A stretch of 64,000 nt of DNA from Bacteroidales bacterium (GCA_017458145.1 JAFTGA010000031.1:27086-91085), one strand, 5' to 3'; positions 53,021 through 62,128 are shown, counted from the stretch's first letter. Program-made: numbers and translations. Notes: a model not told the origin generated them from the letters alone.

Positions 53021-53024
53021 CCTG

Positions 53025-53246
53025 TTATACTTCAACACTCCAAACGTCGCTCCTTAGCGTCGCCTCCAACATATAGTCCCGCTCCTGCGCGGTATCGTAG
53101 GATGCGAGTGTCCGCCAGCGGTCGTTGCCGTACGCCTCGAAGATTTCCCGATCGCGATACCGGATCAGGAAGCGGCCACCCGCCGACTCCTTCCGGAGCA
53201 GCCGGAACCCGGCCAGCATCAGGCGTTCTTGAGTTAGTTCGGTCAT
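53025..53246 (-). CDS. Small phage protein, unknown
   Basis: A protein of 73 residues from ATG 53246, coupled by an ATGA overlap to the zinc-binding gene before it. The sequence MTELTQERLMLAGFRLLRKE leads into a beta-rich part that resembles small Bacteroides phage early proteins. No function assigned. Confidence 0.55.
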   Translation of the reverse strand: MTELTQERLMLAGFRLLRKESAGGRFLIRYRDREIFEAYGNDRWRTLASYDTAQERDYMLEATLRSDVWSVEV

Positions 53247-53437
53247 TTTTCGGTTGTTTTTGAGTTCACGCAATGGATGGTCCGGGGATCGGAGGCGATC
53301 TGCGGATCTGCGCAGTGGCTGCAAATCGTCTGAGCCGCATCGGCCCACCAGCAGTATCCGTGTACAGGATGGTAGCACGGGTCGCGGTGTGTGCATCCGC
53401 ACACACGGCAAACACTTATGAAAGACAGTCCCGTCAT
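53243..53437 (-). CDS. Small cysteine-rich zinc-binding protein
   Basis: The protein has 64 residues. It has eight cysteines, most in CRVCGCTHRDPC, CWWAD and ICSHC, typical of a small zinc-knuckle protein found near replication genes in Bacteroidales phages. The function is unknown; a zinc-mediated nucleic-acid or protein contact is likely. Confidence 0.65.
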   Translation of the reverse strand: MTGLSFISVCRVCGCTHRDPCYHPVHGYCWWADAAQTICSHCADPQIASDPRTIHCVNSKTTEK

Positions 53438-53455
53438 ATTGATGATCTTGGCCGT

Positions 53456-54562
53456 TTACCAATCGACAACCCTATTAACCTCCCGTTTTTGTTCCGCGAA
53501 GCTCTTCTGAAGGTAAATGCGGGTGGTATCTACGCTTCCATGGCCAAGGAGGTCGGCAAGTTGTACCACGTCTTTGGTTTTCTTCAGGAACATTTTAGCG
53601 AAGAAGTGGCGAAATGCGTGGCAGTGAGCCTTCTTCTTGTCTATCCCGCATTTATCGGCTGCGGCTTTTATGGCGAAATCAATCCCTCTGGGATTCATTA
53701 CGTTTCCGTACTTGTTGATGGCGATATGTCCAGTCTTGCCTTTGGCGATTTCCTGCAGTTCTTTAGTGAAGAAGAACTGACGGTACTTTGAGCCCTTCCC
53801 CTTTATCGAGCAGCTTCCTTGCTGAATCATTTCATAGGTAAACTGGACCAATTCAGACACACGGCAGCCAGTGGAACCCATAACCCGGACAAGAAAATAC
53901 ACATCCGGTTTTTCTTCCTTGAGATAGTCGCAGAGTTTCTTGTATTCCGCCGCTGTGGGCACGTTTTCCGTATGGAGGGTCCGGTGGTATACCGGGCGCT
54001 TGAGCTTGATAGGCTTCTTGAGGTATTCGCCAAGCCTCTCAAGGGCGGTTATGCGCAGCCTGACGGTCTGAGGCTTGAAGCCCTGCTGCTCCAGTGTCGC
54101 AACAAAACGCCTGCAGTTATCCTGCGAAAACTCCTCGCAGTATTCGTAGAACCTCTTTATCCCTTCATAGTAGGTTCTCAGTGTTGATGCAGAGTAGTCC
54201 TTTTCGCCCTGGAGCCAGAACAAATAGCCTTCCAGTGTTTCTTTATTCTTGTCGCTGATGATGCTTGGCTTTTCCTCCAGTGTTTCCTCTTTCCGGTTCT
54301 GCTTCTTGGAGTATCCGACGCCGCGAAAGTTCAGGAAGCCGCAAATAGCATCTGTCGCCCAGGGATTGAGGGTAAGGTAAGATGCGTTTGCCCGGCGGAA
54401 TTCCCTGTATCCTCTGCGGCTGATATCTGAAGCATGAGTCAGGAAATACGATACGGCCGACACACACTTCCCGACCTGGTCAAAAGACTTCTGGCCGAGC
54501 CCTTTTTGGATGTAATCAGCAAGAATTTCCTTGCGCTCGCTATTTGAGTAGTTTCTCTTCAT
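53456..54562 (-). CDS. Second tyrosine recombinase (XerD-like)
   Basis: The protein has 368 residues. A SAM-like core-binding domain (about 100-190) and a catalytic domain with all five key residues: arginine in TGCRVSELVQF, lysine in KGKGSKYRQ, HAFRHFFAKM (HxxR), LGHGSVDTTRIYL (histidine and tyrosine). It lies in the replication block, far from the attachment sites, and has lower GC content than the head genes. It may resolve multimers, invert DNA or act on a second site. Confidence 0.9.
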   Translation of the reverse strand: MKRNYSNSERKEILADYIQKGLGQKSFDQVGKCVSAVSYFLTHASDISRRGYREFRRANASYLTLNPWATDAICGFLNFRGVGYSKKQNRKEETLEEKPSIISDKNKETLEGYLFWLQGEKDYSASTLRTYYEGIKRFYEYCEEFSQDNCRRFVATLEQQGFKPQTVRLRITALERLGEYLKKPIKLKRPVYHRTLHTENVPTAAEYKKLCDYLKEEKPDVYFLVRVMGSTGCRVSELVQFTYEMIQQGSCSIKGKGSKYRQFFFTKELQEIAKGKTGHIAINKYGNVMNPRGIDFAIKAAADKCGIDKKKAHCHAFRHFFAKMFLKKTKDVVQLADLLGHGSVDTTRIYLQKSFAEQKREVNRVVDW

Positions 54563-55463
54563 CTTTCAGGTGTTGCCTTAGATACTGTATCCTGCGTGTT
54601 ATATTGCTTGCGACGGTGCCTTTTTTGGAACCTGTTATCTCTGCAATCTCTGTGGGGGTGCATCCGTGCGCCCATAAGTAGAGTTCATATCCGGCTTTGT
54701 TTCCTCTTCTGCCTCGCCGGTGCCACTGAGAGGGTTGCATATCGAACAGGTCTACCTCGCAACGTGTCTCCATCCCACCTCCGAATACATCCTCGATAAA
54801 CTCGCCGTGAGTGAAGCGGAGATACCTGAGATTCAGGTAGTCGAGGGCCCTCCTTTTACACCAGAAGAACCAGAGTTTCCCATTAAAGTCGATGGAATAG
54901 GACTCGGTGGTGTGTGCTATAAAAACCGACTGAACGATATCCTTTGCGTCTTCCTCTGGAAGGCCGGACCACTGCGCCGTCATCCGGACTATAGTGCTGA
55001 ATTCGGACTTGTAAAGCGCCTGGTGTCTATCCATGTGCTCGGACCATTCAGGAGGAATACGCTTACTGGGAAGCCGTAAATTGTCTGGTCTGACATTCCG
55101 GGCATTGCCGTCCAGGAAGACAAGCTGCTGCTGTCTTTCCTGCCATCGCTTTAGGATGAACGTGCAGTACATCAGCCATTCCAGGTGAAAAGAGCGCTCT
55201 GTTTTCGGGGTGGATTTAAGTCGAACTATGAGGCCTCCGTTTTTTCTTTTGCTATGGCTTCCGTTTTCGACAGATTTGGTCCGTGTAAGGAATTTACCTT
55301 GGACCGGCTGAACGGAATAGATATCCCCTTTCTCGCTCAGGTAATAAACGATCTTGCTTTCGGTAGGGAAGACGCAGGGCAAAACACGACATCCTGCAGC
55401 TTTTGTCATTTCCTCCAGAGCTTCATTCTCGGTGTATGTGAAGAACCCGTTCCCGAAAACCAT
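54540..55463 (-). CDS. Sigma-70-like factor with an N-terminal HNH-like region
   Basis: The protein has 307 residues. The N-terminal 135 residues resemble an HNH-type segment: HLEWLMYCTFI, then VFLDGNARNVRPDNLRLPSK, the N-x-x-NLxL pattern of HNH proteins, but without an obvious complete catalytic triad. The C-terminal part has sigma region 2 (EEDAKDIVQSVFIAHTTES, CKRRALDYLNLRYL) and region 4 helix-turn-helix (CTPTEIAEITGSKKGTVASN). It could redirect RNA polymerase to phage promoters. It overlaps the recombinase gene by 23 bases. Confidence 0.75.
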   Translation of the reverse strand: MVFGNGFFTYTENEALEEMTKAAGCRVLPCVFPTESKIVYYLSEKGDIYSVQPVQGKFLTRTKSVENGSHSKRKNGGLIVRLKSTPKTERSFHLEWLMYCTFILKRWQERQQQLVFLDGNARNVRPDNLRLPSKRIPPEWSEHMDRHQALYKSEFSTIVRMTAQWSGLPEEDAKDIVQSVFIAHTTESYSIDFNGKLWFFWCKRRALDYLNLRYLRFTHGEFIEDVFGGGMETRCEVDLFDMQPSQWHRRGRRGNKAGYELYLWAHGCTPTEIAEITGSKKGTVASNITRRIQYLRQHLKDEEKLLK

Positions 55464-55468
55464 GGCGC

Positions 55469-55789
55469 TTACATCTGAATTTCTTCTACCTTAAAACCTA
55501 CATTCTGTGCGTATAGAAGGGCGTCCTGATAGGCTTCAAGCGCCCTGTAATAGCGATGCTTTGAGTAATCAGCGGGCTCTTTGCCGGCGACCAGTACTTC
55601 TATAAGGTCTTTGGGGATGCCGGTGGTCTCCGTCACAATCAGGTTCTTTCGGCACGTGACGAACCACCTGTCGGCATACCTAAATACCTTGTATTCTCCG
55701 TTCTCGTAGACGGGCTTGGTTTTGAGCTCATAAAATCGGCTTTCGCGGCGATCCAGGCTAAAAGCGAATGGGTTTAATACTCTGACCAT
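55469..55789 (-). CDS. Small phage early protein, unknown
   Basis: A protein of 106 residues from ATG 55789. It is alpha/beta: RESRFYELKTKPVYENGEYK, then a helical C-terminus (RYYRALEAYQDALLYAQNVG). The upstream member of the sigma/recombinase group. No family recognised. Confidence 0.6.
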   Translation of the reverse strand: MVRVLNPFAFSLDRRESRFYELKTKPVYENGEYKVFRYADRWFVTCRKNLIVTETTGIPKDLIEVLVAGKEPADYSKHRYYRALEAYQDALLYAQNVGFKVEEIQM

Positions 55790-55884
55790 AGTGTTTATAT
55801 TTGAAAAATGCAAATTTCATATCCATTCTCAGACCTCGACGGTCCAGACGTCAGCGTCCTAATCACTCGCTGGGCGGAGACGCT

Positions 55885-56091
55885 CTAGGGATCATAGGAA
55901 TCGAATACCACATATTGATTACGGCGAAGCTCATGAATACGTTTCTTGCGAGCGGATTTGGTCTCAAACTTCTCGAATGTATTCCATCCGCTGCCAGGTT
56001 TCCAGTATTTCAGACGCACGCTCGGCCAATCATCGAGGCGCAGGATAGTAAATCCCGCACGGACAAGTTTATCGTTGCTTTCTTGAGTCAT
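55885..56091 (-). CDS. Small phage early protein, unknown
   Basis: A 68-residue basic protein (WKPGSGWNTFEKFETKSARK, then KRIHELRRNQYVVFDSYDP). It is 1 base from the small membrane gene upstream. No function known. Confidence 0.55.
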   Translation of the reverse strand: MTQESNDKLVRAGFTILRLDDWPSVRLKYWKPGSGWNTFEKFETKSARKKRIHELRRNQYVVFDSYDP

Positions 56092-56092
56092 A

Positions 56093-56254
56093 TCAGATTT
56101 CCAATTCTTTTCTCAGTGTATTTTCTCCATATATCTTCACAATTTCCTCGAGGGCCTTTCGCTCCGCTTTGGCCTTTGAGACACCACCGATTGCGACAAA
56201 TATGGCTGTAAGAACATACCATAACGCGTGTATTTCTTCTCCTGTTTTAGTCAT
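56093..56254 (-). CDS. Short membrane protein, 53 residues
   Basis: The protein begins MTKTGEEIHALWYVLTAIFV, with one hydrophobic helix (LWYVLTAIFVAIGGV) and a charged amphipathic tail (KAERKALEEIVKIYGENTLR). Stop TGA at 56095-56093. Its tight spacing with the next gene supports it. It could be a holin-like or superinfection-exclusion protein; no proof. Confidence 0.5.
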   Translation of the reverse strand: MTKTGEEIHALWYVLTAIFVAIGGVSKAKAERKALEEIVKIYGENTLRKELEI

Positions 56255-56330
56255 ACTCAGTTAGTATGGAGTTAATATGAACATGAGGTAAAAAGGGGCA
56301 CGGAGCAACACCCCACCCATGGAAGATTTG

Positions 56331-56564
56331 TCACAACTTGTTTCTGTCCTTGTGCTCCGTTCTGGCCCCGCCTCCCGGCGGGTAGCGGTTTCCTACGGCC
56401 TCAGAACCGCGCCTGATGCGCGGCGTGTATTTCTTATGCGGGGGGGTCTTCAGCAGGGTGAAGTCTATGCGGACCTGGTCAATAGTGTAGCCGCCCAGTT
56501 CGGCCAGCTCCACGGCGCGGCGAAGGCACGCCAGGTACTCCCGCTGTTCATGCTTTGTCAGCAT
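56331..56564 (-). CDS. Small phage early protein, unknown
   Basis: The 77-residue protein has a helical N-terminus (MLTKHEQREYLACLRRAVEL) and a low-complexity basic end. It overlaps the upstream gene by 7 bases. No function can be given. Confidence 0.5.
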   Translation of the reverse strand: MLTKHEQREYLACLRRAVELAELGGYTIDQVRIDFTLLKTPPHKKYTPRIRRGSEAVGNRYPPGGGARTEHKDRNKL

Positions 56565-57022
56565 GGCCTAAGCCGCCCCCCCGGCCATCCGTCCGGCGGC
56601 GTCCGGACGGCTTTGCTTTTCCGGACGGCGGGTGCCGTTTCCGCCGCCTCGCTCCGCTCTTCGCCGGAGTCATCATACTTGCAGTCCGTAATCCACCAGC
56701 CGTCCTCCTGGCCGGTGATGGCGAAGCGGCCCTTCTGGAGGCGATCCAGGATCTCCCTCCCCGGTCCCGCGAAGCGACTACCGCCACCGGACTTCGGCTT
56801 GGTCAGGCGGAACGATGTCCGGGCCGCATTCTCCTTCAGCACCGTCAGGCACAGGAACCCGTCTTCATTCACCGCCAGGCCGACATAACATTCGCTGAAG
56901 GAGGGAATCTTCATCTTCGCCTGGATGGCCCTGTTGAAAACCAGTTGTTTGGCGCCCACTCCGACGGTCTCCGTCAGGCGGCTTCCCCGCTTCGGGGATG
57001 GAAGTAATACTCTGAATTTCAT
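56558..57022 (-). CDS. Phage early protein, unknown
   Basis: A protein of 154 residues from ATG 57022. It is mixed alpha/beta, with SFSECYVGLAVNEDGFLCLT and FAITGQEDGWWITDCKYDD. It overlaps the frame of the 56865-57341 gene by 158 bases, which is unusual. Confidence 0.55.
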   Translation of the reverse strand: MKFRVLLPSPKRGSRLTETVGVGAKQLVFNRAIQAKMKIPSFSECYVGLAVNEDGFLCLTVLKENAARTSFRLTKPKSGGGSRFAGPGREILDRLQKGRFAITGQEDGWWITDCKYDDSGEERSEAAETAPAVRKSKAVRTPPDGWPGGRLRPC

Positions 57023-57341
57023 AATATTGCTCTTTATTGGTATAGAACTCCGGGCGCACATATTCATGCTGGAAGTGCAGCACCAGCCAGGGGCCGGTCT
57101 CATCCGGGCGGATGGCGATAATCGGCTCGGCCAGACCGGTGCGCTCCTTCAGGAGCCGCAGGCGAATCCGCATCAATTCGCAAAACACGACAGGGGTCGT
57201 CCCGCCCGTCCGAAGGCGGATCTCCAGATTGTAATATCCCGGATATCCGGACCCGGCGTTGACGATATCGATCTCATACCCGTCCAGGTCCGCTTCCTCC
57301 TGGAGGACGCGCATGACCATATCCTTGTCAACGTACTTCAT
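56865..57341 (-). CDS. Phage early protein with long 3' overlap
   Basis: A protein of 158 residues from ATG 57341, coupled by ATGA to the membrane gene before it. The first 105 residues look coding (GYEIDIVNAGSGYPGYYNLE, HFQHEYVRPEFYTNKEQYY). The last 50 are Gly/Arg/Pro-rich and read in the shadow of the next gene. Either a true long overlap or a frameshift that moved the stop. Confidence 0.55.
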   Translation of the reverse strand: MKYVDKDMVMRVLQEEADLDGYEIDIVNAGSGYPGYYNLEIRLRTGGTTPVVFCELMRIRLRLLKERTGLAEPIIAIRPDETGPWLVLHFQHEYVRPEFYTNKEQYYEIQSITSIPEAGKPPDGDRRSGRQTTGFQQGHPGEDEDSLLQRMLCRPGGE

Positions 57342-57682
57342 GGCTCCGTCTGGATTTTGGGGTGAGATGGACGCCGGAGCAAAGGATAAAGGGCGGCCAG
57401 GCCGCGGGCCGCCCGCATCCGCACCCTCGTGCGGGTCTTGAGGAATGACGCTGCGGCCTTCATTCTCAAGAGTCTCGACAGCGCGGCCAGGTAGGCCCGG
57501 TCGGGCGCCGTCAATTCTTCCAACGTGAAATAGATGCCGGCGAAGAGCGTCGGCAGATGCCACCAGGCGAAGGGCACCAGGCCCATCAACGCCCGGACTC
57601 CCCGGACGGCCAGCACGGCCCCGAGGAACACCGAGAACGCCATCCAGGCGCCCGCGGCGAAAGAGATTGTTCTGTGCGTCAT
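57338..57682 (-). CDS. Phage early membrane protein
   Basis: A 114-residue protein with two hydrophobic segments (GAWMAFSVFLGAVLAV and MGLVPFAWWHLPTLFAGIYF) and a strongly basic C-terminus. An early membrane protein near the switch region could serve in superinfection exclusion; this is inference. Confidence 0.55.
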   Translation of the reverse strand: MTHRTISFAAGAWMAFSVFLGAVLAVRGVRALMGLVPFAWWHLPTLFAGIYFTLEELTAPDRAYLAALSRLLRMKAAASFLKTRTRVRMRAARGLAALYPLLRRPSHPKIQTEP

Positions 57683-57703
57683 TCCTCATATTGTTTGAAT
57701 GGT

Positions 57704-57955
57704 TTATTTGTCAGGGAAGAGATCCTCGGCGGTCAGCTGGCGGCCGGTGAAATCGCTCACCACCTGCGCCACGTCACGGCGCGTCGCGAAGTCGGTCGGG
57801 AAATTGAGGCCCTTGTACCAGCGGTACAGCGTATTGTCCTTGACGCGGACCGCGACCACGAGCTTGACGCGCAGGTCATCCTGCTGCGTCGCCGTCAGGC
57901 CCGCCCAGATGGCCGGAAAACTTGCTTTTTTGTTGGAATTTAAGTAGTTTCGCAT
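57704..57955 (-). CDS. Cro-like early regulator candidate
   Basis: A protein of 83 residues from ATG 57955. A helix-turn-helix-like region is seen (VKDNTLYRWYKGLNFPTDFA, then TRRDVAQVVSDFTGRQL). It is divergent from the repressor and first in the early operon, the place of Cro. The longer frame to 58213 is rejected because it crosses the repressor gene. Confidence 0.65.
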   Translation of the reverse strand: MRNYLNSNKKASFPAIWAGLTATQQDDLRVKLVVAVRVKDNTLYRWYKGLNFPTDFATRRDVAQVVSDFTGRQLTAEDLFPDK

Positions 57956-58000
57956 ATTTGAAGCGTGCAATAATTGTTCAATCCTTTTGTTTGCTCGGTG

Positions 58001-58032
58001 CAAAGTTGAGAAAAGTTTCGGAAACTTCCAAA
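58001..58032 (-). promoter_or_regulatory. Early minus-strand promoter overlapped by an operator
   Basis: On the minus strand TTTG (58032-58029), 20 bases, CAACTTTG (58008-58001). Operator 1 (58013-58027) fills the spacer, so a bound repressor would block RNA polymerase. Confidence 0.65.
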
Positions 58033-58045
58033 TGTTTCTGAAACA
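58013..58045. promoter_or_regulatory. Operators O1 and O2 of the lysogeny switch
   Basis: O1 AAGTTTCGGAAACTT (58013-58027) and O2 TGTTTCTGAAACA (58033-58045), both of the form GTTTCnGAAAC, with centres 19 bp apart. A third copy, AGTTTCGGAAACT, is inside the repressor gene (58192-58204). Confidence 0.75.
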
Positions 58046-58067
58046 ATTTTTAGAAAAAGTAAACATT

Positions 58068-59572
<1,505 letters not shown>

Positions 59573-59593
59573 TATTTACGTGAATAAGATCAA

Positions 59594-59650
59594 GACAAGG
59601 AGAAGGATGCGCAGATCAAGCAGCTCCTGGACATCCTCGCCAAACGATAG
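59594..59650 (+). pseudogene. Orphan 3' end of a repressor-type coiled-coil gene
   Basis: Eighteen codons and a stop, encoding DKEKDAQIKQLLDILAKR, matching the tail of the repressor ([17 protein letters not shown]). No start belongs to it. It lies 6 bases before the next gene. Best explained by insertion of the exonuclease gene into an ancestral repressor tail by recombination in the repeats. Confidence 0.8.
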
Positions 59651-59656
59651 CCGCCT

Positions 59657-59968
59657 ATGGAACTGAAAGAATTCGTCACCAAGACCATCCTGGACATCGT
59701 CGATGGTGTCCGGGAGGCGCAGCAAAACAATAACACGACAGCCACCATCAATGCGCATTCTGCTGGAACGGCATACCGGGGTGTCTATGAGGTCGAGTTT
59801 GACGTTGCCCTGACCGCCATAAAGAAAGATGACAAAGCACGGGGGTTGGAGATCTATGCCCTGTCCATTATGGATTTCGGTGGTTCGAGGCAAAAGGGGG
59901 CCAGTAATACTACTGAACAGAGGGTTCGTTTCAAGGTTCCGATATCATATCCGCTTGTCGAAGACTAG
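59657..59968 (+). CDS. Small trypco2-like protein
   Basis: The protein has 103 residues. A short N-terminal helix (MELKEFVTKTILDIVDGVRE) is followed by a beta sheet: VYEVEFDVALTAIKKDD, then ASNTTEQRVRFKVPISYP. This order resembles the trypsin-co-occurring domain 2 (trypco2) family, which is found next to proteases and NTPases in proposed conflict systems. The match is by pattern only. It ends 4 bases inside the converging next gene. Confidence 0.55.
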   Translation: MELKEFVTKTILDIVDGVREAQQNNNTTATINAHSAGTAYRGVYEVEFDVALTAIKKDDKARGLEIYALSIMDFGGSRQKGASNTTEQRVRFKVPISYPLVED

Positions 59969-60216
59969 TCATCGAAGAGATGGATGCGCCCGTCCCCTTT
60001 TGCCGGCAGTTGTTGGGCCTCCTCGAAGATGCAGCGACCCAACAGGAATATGCGCGTCACTTTTGAGGGAACTGCGACGGAATCCATTTCCGACCGAACG
60101 TCCTCTATCGTGTGAGTGATTCGTATCAGCCCCCAAACGGGCCTCCGCCTCGGATCCGAGAAATCTCCCGGCTCGGGAGACTTGGGATAGGGTGGTTTTG
60201 GAGATGAATTAGACAT
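59965..60216 (-). CDS. Small proline-rich protein near attR
   Basis: A protein of 83 residues from ATG 60216. It begins MSNSSPKPPYPKSPEPGDFS and contains VWGLIRITHTIEDVRSEMDS. A promoter is directly before it, so the mRNA would be nearly leaderless. No function is known. Confidence 0.5.
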   Translation of the reverse strand: MSNSSPKPPYPKSPEPGDFSDPRRRPVWGLIRITHTIEDVRSEMDSVAVPSKVTRIFLLGRCIFEEAQQLPAKGDGRIHLFDD

Positions 60217-60220
60217 GTAG

Positions 60221-60252
60221 CAAAGATATCGAAAAACGATAATAAAAACAAA
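60221..60252 (-). promoter_or_regulatory. Promoter of the small gene near attR
   Basis: On the minus strand TTTG (60252-60249), 20 bases, TATCTTTG (60228-60221). The ATG follows after 4 bases. Confidence 0.65.
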
Positions 60253-60435
60253 GGGAAATGAGCAAAAACGGGTCAGTTTTTTTGACGGTAGTTGTCGCAA
60301 CTTTCACGTTTCGAGTACTTTACTCGAAACGTACACGGGGCAAGAACGGGTCAAAAATTGTCGAAAACACCCCATTTTCCCTACAAACCACTATTGATTA
60401 TCAATGAGTTATAAGGGCAAAAAACGCGATTTTCA

Positions 60436-60470
60436 AGTCAGATCATCCCGACCCAAATCCGGCAACGACT
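60436..60470 (+). repeat. attR: 35-bp direct repeat, orphan tRNA-Pro 3' end
   Basis: Perfect copy of 16940-16974. No tRNA 5' half precedes it, so this is the host copy displaced by integration. Confidence 0.95.
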
Positions 60471-60497
60471 AATAAAGCAGTTCGTTGCCGAATTTTT
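60460..60497 (+). terminator. Original terminator of tRNA-Pro
   Basis: CGGCAACGA (60460-60468) pairs perfectly with TCGTTGCCG (60482-60490), followed by AATTTTTTAT. Confidence 0.85.
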
Positions 60498-60577
60498 TAT
60501 CACAACCCCGGGGTGAACCTCAAAATATATTTCAAAATAATTATTACTTTTGCAAAAGTATAGTTTAGGATTTTGAA

Positions 60578-61852
60578 ATGGACAAGAATATCATCAAAAC
60601 CATCATCGGAGAGAAGCATCACGAAATATCCCGGATTGACCTCACCACGCGTCCCGTCAAATACGAAGATGCCATGAGCTATGTCAACGTGGGAATCCGA
60701 CGGGCCGGAAAATCCTGGCTGCTCTATCAGGACATCCAGGAAAGGATCCGGGCCGGGGGAAACCGGCTTGAAGACATCCTTTACATCAACTTCGAGGATG
60801 AGCGCATCGCTGATATGACGTCACAGGATCTGGGATTGATTATCGACTGTCACCAAGAGATGTTCGGCCCGGGAAAGCCGATGATCTATCTGGATGAGAT
60901 ACAAAATATAGACGGCTGGGCAAAGTTTGTCCGGCGGCTGGCGGAATCCAAACATAGGATCATGGTCACCGGAAGCAACGCCAAGATGCTCAGCAAAGAG
61001 GTCGCATCCACGCTCGGGGGCAGTTTCGTAGTACGGGAAGTACTCCCCTTCTCATGGCGGGAATACCTTTCCTACCACGGGGTCATACCCGGACTAAATT
61101 GGGAATTCGAGCCGGATACCCGCCTGGCAGTAAGACGGCATTTCGACGATTTCTTCCAGAACGGAGGATTCGCCGAATCGTTCCCCCTGATCGGGAAAAG
61201 AGAATGGCTTACCAGCCTGCTGCAGAAGATCCTGCTGGGAGACATCGTCACCCGGCACAAGATCAGGAACGACCGCCAGCTCAGAATGCTGGTAAGGAAG
61301 GTGGCCGACAATGTCATGCAGCCCACGGCGATCGCACGCTTCGAACACATCATCAAATCGACCGGCGAGAAGATCAGCATGCCCACCGTCAAGGATTACC
61401 TTGAATACCTGGAGGAATGCTATCTCGTCTATTCCATCCCCAACTATGCATCTCCGGATTCCGAGCAGGAGACGCTCCGCAAGCGCTACTTCATGGACAA
61501 CGGTCTGCTGAATCTTTACCTTTACAAAGGCGAAACAAAACTGCTCGAGAACCTGGTAGCCCTGCAGCTGCGCAGACAGTGGTGGAATCCGGAAGAGCCG
61601 AAGCTCTTCTACTACAAACACGGCGGCGTGGACCTGGACTTCTATGTTCCGGAAGCCAGGATGGCCATACAGGCCTCCTACAACCTGGCTGAACAAGATA
61701 CCCGTGAAAGGGAAATAAATGCTCTTGTCGATTTTAACAAGGCCTTTCCGCTGGAACGCGCCGTCATCGTGACCTATGACCAGGAAGAAACCCTAGACAT
61801 AAACGGGCTCACCATCGAAATAATTCCTGCCTGGAAATGGTTGCTTCAATAA
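60578..61852 (+). CDS. AAA ATPase with DUF4143 domain
   Basis: The protein has 424 residues. Walker A VGIRRAGKSWLLYQ and Walker B PMIYLDEIQNI lie in the N-terminal ATPase part; arginine-containing VTGSNAKMLSKEV follows. The C-terminal part (about 200-424) is DUF4143 with a PD-(D/E)XK-like core (YYKHGGVDLDFYVPEA, RAVIVTYDQ). The family is common in Bacteroidetes and archaea, often in several copies, and its role is unsettled. The palindrome at 60546-60559 may control it. Confidence 0.88.
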   Translation: MDKNIIKTIIGEKHHEISRIDLTTRPVKYEDAMSYVNVGIRRAGKSWLLYQDIQERIRAGGNRLEDILYINFEDERIADMTSQDLGLIIDCHQEMFGPGKPMIYLDEIQNIDGWAKFVRRLAESKHRIMVTGSNAKMLSKEVASTLGGSFVVREVLPFSWREYLSYHGVIPGLNWEFEPDTRLAVRRHFDDFFQNGGFAESFPLIGKREWLTSLLQKILLGDIVTRHKIRNDRQLRMLVRKVADNVMQPTAIARFEHIIKSTGEKISMPTVKDYLEYLEECYLVYSIPNYASPDSEQETLRKRYFMDNGLLNLYLYKGETKLLENLVALQLRRQWWNPEEPKLFYYKHGGVDLDFYVPEARMAIQASYNLAEQDTREREINALVDFNKAFPLERAVIVTYDQEETLDINGLTIEIIPAWKWLLQ

Positions 61853-61949
61853 CTTTTTTATAGTTATCCGCAATCGTACCACTTCCAATGAGCATAGTGT
61901 TGTCTTTTGTTGCAGGACAAAGATAAGGTTTTTCTTTCAAGATGGCGAC

Positions 61950-61996
61950 ATAACCCGTGGAAATCTATTAAAATTCGATACATTTCCACGGGTTAT
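61950..61996 (-). terminator. Long hairpin behind a lost minus-strand gene
   Basis: Perfect arms ATAACCCGTGGAAAT (61950-61964) and its complement (61982-61996) with a 17-base loop. On the minus strand it follows 8 bases after a stop codon (62005), so it was probably that gene's terminator. Confidence 0.5.
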
Positions 61997-62004
61997 AGGC
62001 GCGT

Positions 62005-62058
62005 TTAATCAAAGTAGTCGTACTCGTCGGTACCGAAGTACCACTCCTTTGAGAATTA
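62005..62058 (-). pseudogene. Remnant 3' end of an unidentified gene
   Basis: The minus strand reads KEWYFGTDEYDYFD and then a stop; upstream the frame is closed by TAA within 20 codons. The acidic, aromatic tail looks like a real protein end, and the hairpin behind it fits. The parent gene is not identified. Confidence 0.35.
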
Positions 62059-62097
62059 GTACCTACCGAAACAAATCATTGAATATTTTCAATTAAA

Positions 62098-62128
62098 TTT
62101 GAAAATAATAGAAAATTATCTATATTTG
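62098..62128 (+). promoter_or_regulatory. Promoter of hicAB
   Basis: TTTG (62098-62101), 19 bases, TATATTTG (62121-62128), an exact consensus match. The hicA start is 28 bases further. Confidence 0.85.

Larger units (their letters stand above)
60217..60577. other. Intergenic region holding attR
   Basis: Contains a minus-strand promoter (60221-60252), two CGGGTCA sites (60269, 60347), a hairpin with perfect 12-bp arms ACGTTTCGAGTA (60306-60317, 60321-60332), the attR repeat with the rebuilt tRNA terminator, and a 14-bp palindrome ACTTTTGCAAAAGT (60546-60559) over a TACTTTTG -7 element before the ATPase gene. No protein gene is seen. Confidence 0.7.
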
